A DNA stretch of 46,650 bases from CAVVVS01 sp963751355 (GTDB lineage Bacteria; Bacteroidota; Ignavibacteria; Ignavibacteriales; Ignavibacteriaceae): NCBI GenBank assembly GCA_963751355.1, contig CAVVVS010000127.1, positions 1 to 46,650 of the forward strand, in the 5' to 3' direction. Below, piece after piece: positions 42,141 to 46,650 of the stretch (its first letter is position 1; every line of letters begins with the position of its first letter). The notes under the pieces are model-generated. The model did not search any database. It had not been told where the DNA came from and was given only the letters and a program-made list of their open reading frames with translations. The position numbers were made by a program, and so were the translations under genes.

Positions 42141-42510
42141 TTTGTAATCTGTTTGTAATTTCTTTGTAATCTCTAGTTTTGGAGGGTGTGTCCGTCGGTC
42201 TCTTTTCTAACTTATTTAAATAGCTCGACTTACACGACCAAAACCTGCCCCGAAGATTCAAATCTCCTATTTTGTAATCTGTAATCTCTAGTTTGTTCAG
42301 TTCCCTTAAGAAATAAATTAAATAAAAGAAAATAATTAAATCTTATTCCGGTATATTTTTTTCTTTTTTATTTATTATTTCTTTAGATATTAAAAAAAAG
42401 AGATTACAAATTACAAATCCATATTTTCTTTGATTCCGGTTCATATTTACACTTTTTATCATTTCATTCCTATTACAAACAGATTACATAAAAATTACAA
42501 ATTACTGTTT
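42141..42510. repeat. Iteron-like TTTGTAATCT repeats
   Basis: TTTGTAATCT or a one-base variant occurs at 42141, 42152 and 42163 (11-base spacing) and again at 42271. The longer TAATCTCTAGTTT occurs at 42168 and 42282. Reverse copies (AGATTACAAA, ATTACAAA) lie at 42401, 42474-42490 and 42494-42503. The array occupies the gap after the primase-helicase gene. It resembles plasmid iterons bound by a replication protein. No gene is visible in this stretch. Confidence 0.55.
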
Positions 42511-44761
42511 TACTCCATATACAGACATTGGCTGCATGAAGTTACTTACTAGTCTTTCTGTCTTGTTTTCTAACCCGTACATTTTAAGCTTAGCTAGTGT
42601 TTTCTTGTAGCTGAATTCTTTAATATGAAAGTCTAAAATTTTATGCATGAATTTAGCCGGGATATAACCTTCCTTTATTACCTTTTCACAGAACTGTCCA
42701 TCATCGGATAATTCTGCCTTCTCAATCAAATTCGTGTATGGATTTGGAGGAAATATTTCCCTCAGTAAGAAGTATTCCGAATCTTTATTCTTAAGTGCTT
42801 CAACAAATTCTTCATACACATCGACTGAGAATTCTTTCATCCTATCCTTAGCTTCTGTCTCAAGAGGAGTATTAGCTGCTTCTTCATCATATTCCATGTT
42901 AAGCAGCAGCTTTGAGAACTCCTCGAGCTCACATTCTATTTTATCCCGGATGTGCTTCTTACTTTCATAAAAAGGCATATCTATTAGTTTATTTGCCTTT
43001 TCGTTTCTGATAATATTAAACCTTCTATCTTTATCTTCTACGAGTATAGGATGAACGTTATTTGTGTAGAGTATAAGGTTCATGAAGTTCTTGACTTGGA
43101 ATGTATCATATCCTTTCAGCTCAATTGTCTGTTCATTTGATGTAATGATAAATTTAAGCCAATCTCTCTTGCGATACGTTAGATCTGAACATATTATCAC
43201 TAAAGACTTCGTCATAAACTCTAAGCCAGCAGTTCTGATCTTGCGAGTTAAAGTCCTTTGCCATTCTGTGAACCGTTCAGCATGATACTTTGTTTCTCGC
43301 CATATATTGGTCTAAGTATCCTATCGAAAATTAAACCCTTTCCCGGTACCATGTTCTTTAGTCGAAATAACCCAAGCTGTTTCAACTTTAGTCCTCTCCT
43401 GAAGAATGACGGCATTCCAGTTCAAGAACCTTAATAAATATTCTTCATTACCGAATACATTTATCATTACTAGCATAAATAGTGGGAGTATATTCTTTAA
43501 TTTGGTCAGTACTTCGGCATGAGTATATTCTACAGAGTTATTCTCGACTTATTTAAGAATGAAGATTTCTTGAAAGATATTAAAGTACTCAGCTTGAAGC
43601 CTGCTGGTTCTTTCGGATCAAATATGATCATTCTCCGGGGTAGGTATGTTTTGCAGTCCGGTTTAATGTTATTATGATGGCAATAGCTTAACCAGTCGTC
43701 ATTATTCTTAAATACTTTGTAAGATCCGGTCTTATCATCAAGCCTTGCAACAAAACCCACATCTTCATTAAAGAATAATTTACTTCTCTCTGGTATAATC
43801 GCATCCTTTTCAATCCAGTAAGTTTTATCCTCAGATGAACAGAATAGAAACATCTGCCCGGCATTATTGAAATCCACAAATGCATTTGCATTATCCGGGT
43901 GCTGCCTTTGAGTATGGTCGCAGAATGGGCAGAAGATTTCTGTCTTATCTATTAAGTCCCCAACTCGAACCATTAGCCCATCCTTAAGTTTAACTTCCAT
44001 ATCTAAAGAAAATTCATCTTCAGCGGATACATTATCAGTTTTACTTTGCTTTGGCCTTCCTAATTTTTTCTTCATGAAGCTCTCTGAGATTACTCCATCT
44101 CTGAAGGGATTAAGAAATACCGGATTTCCATCTACTCCGGTAATATTCTTAAATACTACTTCTGCATTTGGATTGACCATAAAGTATCTGTTGCCGTCAA
44201 AACATGTTGTATCTATAGTTGGAAACATTTCTTCCCAAAAGACAGATGATGCTTCTAGTGCGGAAAGACTTATAGGTTCATCCAAAGGAATAATAACCCG
44301 AAACTTCTCAATGGCAGAATCCGAGATCTCGTTCCCATCCTTGTCTTTTTTATTCTTCATATGGTTTGTAGTAGTATGAAGTACCCAGCTGAATCTCCAT
44401 TTTTCTGCCTTTCCTTAAACTCTTCGATTGTAGGTGTGCCTTTATCGAAGTCAAGACTGTAGGCAAAGACATTCCGTACATTGCTCTTTATTTTATATCC
44501 ATCATTAAGCTGACTGGGAAGGTAACTTCTTGTGCGGATTATTTCTTTTATTTTATCTTCTTGCCATGGTGTTTTATCCAGTATCCATCCCCTGGTTATT
44601 TTGCCGCCTTCTTGTTTACTTAAGTCGGCAGTTACCTTAGGATGCCATGAATATGTGAAGGTTTTCTGGTTAGCCGTTACTTGTGGTGTGCTGTTTTCTG
44701 TTGTTTGTCCGAATGTACCTGTATTTATATTACTATCTTGTTCTCCTATGTTGTGAAACAT
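42502..44761 (-). pseudogene. Primase-helicase (AEP primase plus D5-like helicase), frameshifted
   Basis: Piece one starts at ATG 44761 (behind AGAGGATAATC) and holds the primase motif VFAYSLDFDKGTPTIEEF with the DxD pair. A one-base change near 44375 separates it from TTTNHMKNKKDKDGN and EKFRVIIPLDEPIS (piece two, to 43530), which would carry the second catalytic histidine. That piece also has a zinc-finger-like CPFCDHTQRQH. After another shift comes NILPLFMLVMINVFGNEEYL, and then the Walker A-like EHGTGKG (about 43345). The Walker B-like VYDEVFSDN (about 43210) is in yet another frame, followed by ITSNEQTIELKGYDTFQVKN and EDKDRRFNIIRNEKA (to 42502). This is a DUF5906/D5-type plasmid-phage replication protein with about five frame changes. 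It probably cannot replicate the element. Confidence 0.8.
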
Positions 44762-45017
44762 AACGATTATCCTCTGAATTTGAATTTGCTTTCGATGCGT
44801 GCAAGATGCTCTTTAATGTTTTAATAGCATTTGCATACTTCGTAGGTTCTACTGATGCTTTTAGGCTGTAGAATTCTTTGATTTGTTTATCTAAGACTTC
44901 ATCTTCTTCAAACATGAAAGTCGTGATTCCTCTGTTAACCGGCGTATCAATTAAATTACATCCGGCACTAAGCAGGAAGCTCGACAGATAGAAGTCTTTG
45001 CTTTCATATATATGCAT
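44733..45017 (-). CDS. DUF5659-like small protein
   Basis: The 94-residue product reads YESKDFYLSSFLLSAGCNLI and has FMFEEDEVLDKQIKEFYSLK, then EPTKYANAIKTLKSILHASK. The order FYLxSFLLxxGxxLI ... FxFEDDExLxxxxxxFYxxxAxVxPxxYANAIxTLKSxL matches a small family found in phages and integrative elements, often beside primase genes. GGAGAAT precedes the start. It overlaps the primase gene by 29 bases, as in coupled element genes. The function is unknown, perhaps accessory to replication. Confidence 0.7.
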   Translation of the reverse strand: MHIYESKDFYLSSFLLSAGCNLIDTPVNRGITTFMFEEDEVLDKQIKEFYSLKASVEPTKYANAIKTLKSILHASKANSNSEDNRYVSQHRRTR

Positions 45018-45105
45018 ATGAATATTCTCCTTAATTAATTTATAACCTCTGAAATGATTCTAAGAGGCAGCTGAGAGGGTTAAAGTAAATTCCCTTTCTA
45101 TGTAT

Positions 45106-45141
45106 AATATATTCTCACTTTGTTCTGAAGTCAAGTGAGAA
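45106..45141 (-). promoter_or_regulatory. Element promoter with overlapping dyad operator
   Basis: On the minus strand TTGACT (45134-45129), 17 bases and TATATT (45111-45106) form a promoter for the DUF5659/primase operon. A nine-base inverted repeat, TTCTCACTT and AAGTGAGAA (45112-45120 and 45133-45141, 12-base centre), overlaps the -35 box and abuts the -10 box. A repressor bound there would block transcription. Confidence 0.6.
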
Positions 45142-45213
45142 ATAAAAAAAATTAAGATTTTATTAGAAAAAATTCTGATTTATTAGTAACTAGTTAAATT
45201 TAAAGGCGTTAAA

Positions 45214-46455
45214 TCATTTAACCAATCTTAGACTTGATCCCCAGACCTTATCCATTTCTTCTCTCTTATGTTCATCAGCTATTTTCAAGTACTTTTGCAT
45301 CATTCTATACGTAGAATGGCCGGTTATTGCCATGATTACATCCGGTTTCATACCCTTTTGCAGAGATAGGCTTATAAATGTTCTCCTAGCTGTGTGTGTA
45401 CCGATTACTTCATATTTTTTATATGTTTTTTCAATTCTTTCGTTACCCTTATATTTTACAACTTTAACAGGGTCGTTTATTTTTGCTTTTTCACAAAGCT
45501 CCTTCAAATAGACATTCATCTTCTGGTTTGAGATAACGGGAAGGGGTACTGGGAAGTCCTGATATTTTGCTAATATAGAAATAGCATACGCATTTAGCGG
45601 TATTTCAAGAACTTGATGTGTCTTTTGAGTTCTTACAGTCCAAGTGCTTCCAGTAATATCTTCTCTAGATATATTTTCAATATCACTATATCTAACTCCG
45701 GTGAAGCATTGGAATACAAATATATCTCTTACTCGTTTTAATCTATCTTCCTCCGGTTTCAAGTTATAGAGTTTCATCAATTCCTTTTCAGTAAGATATA
45801 TTACTTCATTAGATTCTGATTTACTCTTAAACGATTTATAACTGCTGTTATCAGTGTAATTATTAATATTTGCCCAAATTAAAAAACTCTTAAAGAATTG
45901 AATATTCTTATTAGCAGTATTATTTAGCATATTTTTATTATTTATTAAAAATGAATAAAATTTTGAAAAGAATAGGGGAGTGATTTTGTAAAAATCCAAC
46001 TTCTCACGATTAGACTTTTGATAATCTTCTAATAGTGCTTTAACTCTTTTTAATTTTGAAATAGACTGGTTAGATACCTCAAGTTTTTTTATAGATAAGA
46101 ACTCGTCATAAATTGAAAATATACTTGTCTCTTTCTTATCAAATTGTTTTTTAATCTCTTCGGCGACAATGCTAAACCCCGCCGAAGTATTTCTGCTTCT
46201 CACAGATCGTGTAATATCGAATATTTTATTTTGCATTGAACTTAAATATTGATTTAAACCATTTAATGACCCTTTAAGAATTTTATCCTTAGTTTTATTA
46301 AGATTTGCTCTTTGTATTTCCGAATCCCAAAAATCTGGTTTTATTCTTTCTCCAGTATTTAATGCTAGAGTTTTATCGTACTCTCTTACATAACACCATA
46401 TCGCACTTTCACCAGATCGAGTTAACTTTTTATCTAAATAAAATTTTAATTTCAT
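45214..46455 (-). CDS. Tyrosine recombinase (integrase), Bacteroidetes type
   Basis: ATG 46455 (MKLKFYLDKKLTRSGESAIW) is chosen over an earlier frame start at 46515 because it begins the arm-binding domain typical of this family and AAGGTTAACC lies upstream. The 413-residue product has an N-terminal arm-binding domain, a SAM-like core-binding domain (about 95-200) and a catalytic domain. The catalytic residues are Arg in FTGVRYSDIEN, Lys in TQKTHQVLEIPL, the HxxR in HTARRTF, the GHS box and nucleophile Tyr in MMQKYLKI. It catalyses site-specific integration and excision of the element. It appears intact, unlike the primase-helicase. A 200-base gap separates it from the next minus-strand gene. 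Confidence 0.93.
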   Translation of the reverse strand: MKLKFYLDKKLTRSGESAIWCYVREYDKTLALNTGERIKPDFWDSEIQRANLNKTKDKILKGSLNGLNQYLSSMQNKIFDITRSVRSRNTSAGFSIVAEEIKKQFDKKETSIFSIYDEFLSIKKLEVSNQSISKLKRVKALLEDYQKSNREKLDFYKITPLFFSKFYSFLINNKNMLNNTANKNIQFFKSFLIWANINNYTDNSSYKSFKSKSESNEVIYLTEKELMKLYNLKPEEDRLKRVRDIFVFQCFTGVRYSDIENISREDITGSTWTVRTQKTHQVLEIPLNAYAISILAKYQDFPVPLPVISNQKMNVYLKELCEKAKINDPVKVVKYKGNERIEKTYKKYEVIGTHTARRTFISLSLQKGMKPDVIMAITGHSTYRMMQKYLKIADEHKREEMDKVWGSSLRLVK

Positions 46456-46517
46456 GGTGGTTAACCTTATAATAATTACTATTTCAAATTTATGAATAAT
46501 AATTATGGCAAACAATA

Positions 46518-46540
46518 ATTCTTACGGTATTCTTACGGTA
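46518..46540. repeat. Tandem 11-base repeat upstream of the integrase
   Basis: ATTCTTACGGT occurs twice without a spacer (46518-46528 and 46529-46539). It lies about 60 bases before the integrase start. Direct repeats in this place may be integrase arm-binding sites or a regulator site. Confidence 0.5.
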
Positions 46541-46650
46541 AATGTACATTGTATAGGTATAAAAATATACTAGGAAAATCAAATATATCTGATTTATTTT
46601 ATTATTTTATAATAAGTTACAGAATTTTTAATTTTTATGATGGAAAATTA

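Larger units (their letters stand above)
40605..46650 (-). mobile_element. Degenerate integrative element (left end at about 40605; right end beyond window)
   Basis: All genes lie on the minus strand, opposite the metabolic genes: tyrosine integrase at the far end, then DUF5659-like protein, primase-helicase, origin-like repeats and small coupled genes. The element end at 40605-40745 recurs as a short remnant at 3290-3450. At least two of its genes carry frameshifts. The right junction and an attachment repeat are not in the window, so precise boundaries are inferred. Confidence 0.7.

Noticed and set aside
42076..42261. 61-codon minus-strand frame in the origin-like region
   Set aside because: It consists of palindromes and repeats, with no ribosome binding site.
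42141..42510. CRISPR array
   Set aside because: The repeated word is only about ten bases, its spacing is irregular and both orientations occur, so iteron-like repeats fit better.
44350..44385. Programmed frameshift in the primase gene
   Set aside because: No slippery heptamer or following structure is evident, and several further frame changes downstream favour decay or sequencing indels.

Overview
Organism. The window is AT-rich. It encodes secreted proteins ending in a type IX secretion sorting tail (motif QNYPNPFNPST), a TonB-dependent receptor with an N-terminal carboxypeptidase-like domain, and a Bacteroidetes-type tyrosine integrase. Many genes carry strong AGGAGG-like ribosome binding sites, and several promoters fit TTGACA-17-TATATT. 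This mix points to the Bacteroidota/Chlorobi (FCB) group, most likely an Ignavibacteria (Melioribacter/Ignavibacterium-like) member. That placement is inference; no rRNA gene is present.

Layout. (1) 1-5000 is a low-density accessory zone. It holds an integron-cassette-like unit (attC-like sites at 36-261 and 914-1044 around a beta-barrel gene), a small membrane protein, a decayed repeat-rich type IX-secreted protein, three copies of a dispersed repeat, a fragment identical in kind to the end of the mobile element at 40.6 kb, and a promoter nearly identical to that of the IclR regulator at 36.8 kb. (2) 5000-26414 is a large co-directional locus. It contains a secreted 7-blade propeller, a TonB receptor, a DapA/NanA-family aldolase, two secreted glycosidase-like propellers, a protein with a duplicated lectin-like domain, a PhoD-like lipoprotein, two tandem 940-residue FG-GAP proteins with 14 calcium-loop repeats each, a parallel beta-helix protein and a sodium:solute symporter. 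There is no SusD and no standard glycoside hydrolase, so this looks like an undescribed type of polymer or glycan utilisation locus. (3) 26.5-40.6 kb carries intracellular sugar-acid metabolism and transport: SDR dehydrogenase, transketolase, organophosphate-type MFS transporter, GntP permease, sialidase-like protein, IclR regulator, PfkB (2-keto-3-deoxygluconate kinase-like) and 6-phosphogluconate dehydrogenase. A dead UROD-like gene and a HAD remnant are interspersed. (4) 40.6 kb to the end is a degenerate integrative element on the minus strand: tyrosine integrase, DUF5659-like protein, frameshifted primase-helicase, an origin-like stretch of palindromes and TTTGTAATCT repeats, a broken small gene and three small coupled genes.

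How it fits together. Surface proteins would bind and cleave a polymer, the TonB receptor would import fragments, the symporter, GntP and MFS carriers would bring sugar acids or phosphates into the cytoplasm, and the SDR, aldolase, KDG kinase-like enzyme, transketolase and 6-phosphogluconate dehydrogenase would feed them into central metabolism. IclR is the likely regulator. The substrate cannot be read from the sequence; uronate, hexonate or sialic acid-like sugars are the best guesses. Several genes show multiple frameshifts, so parts of the window are decaying, or the assembly has indel errors.
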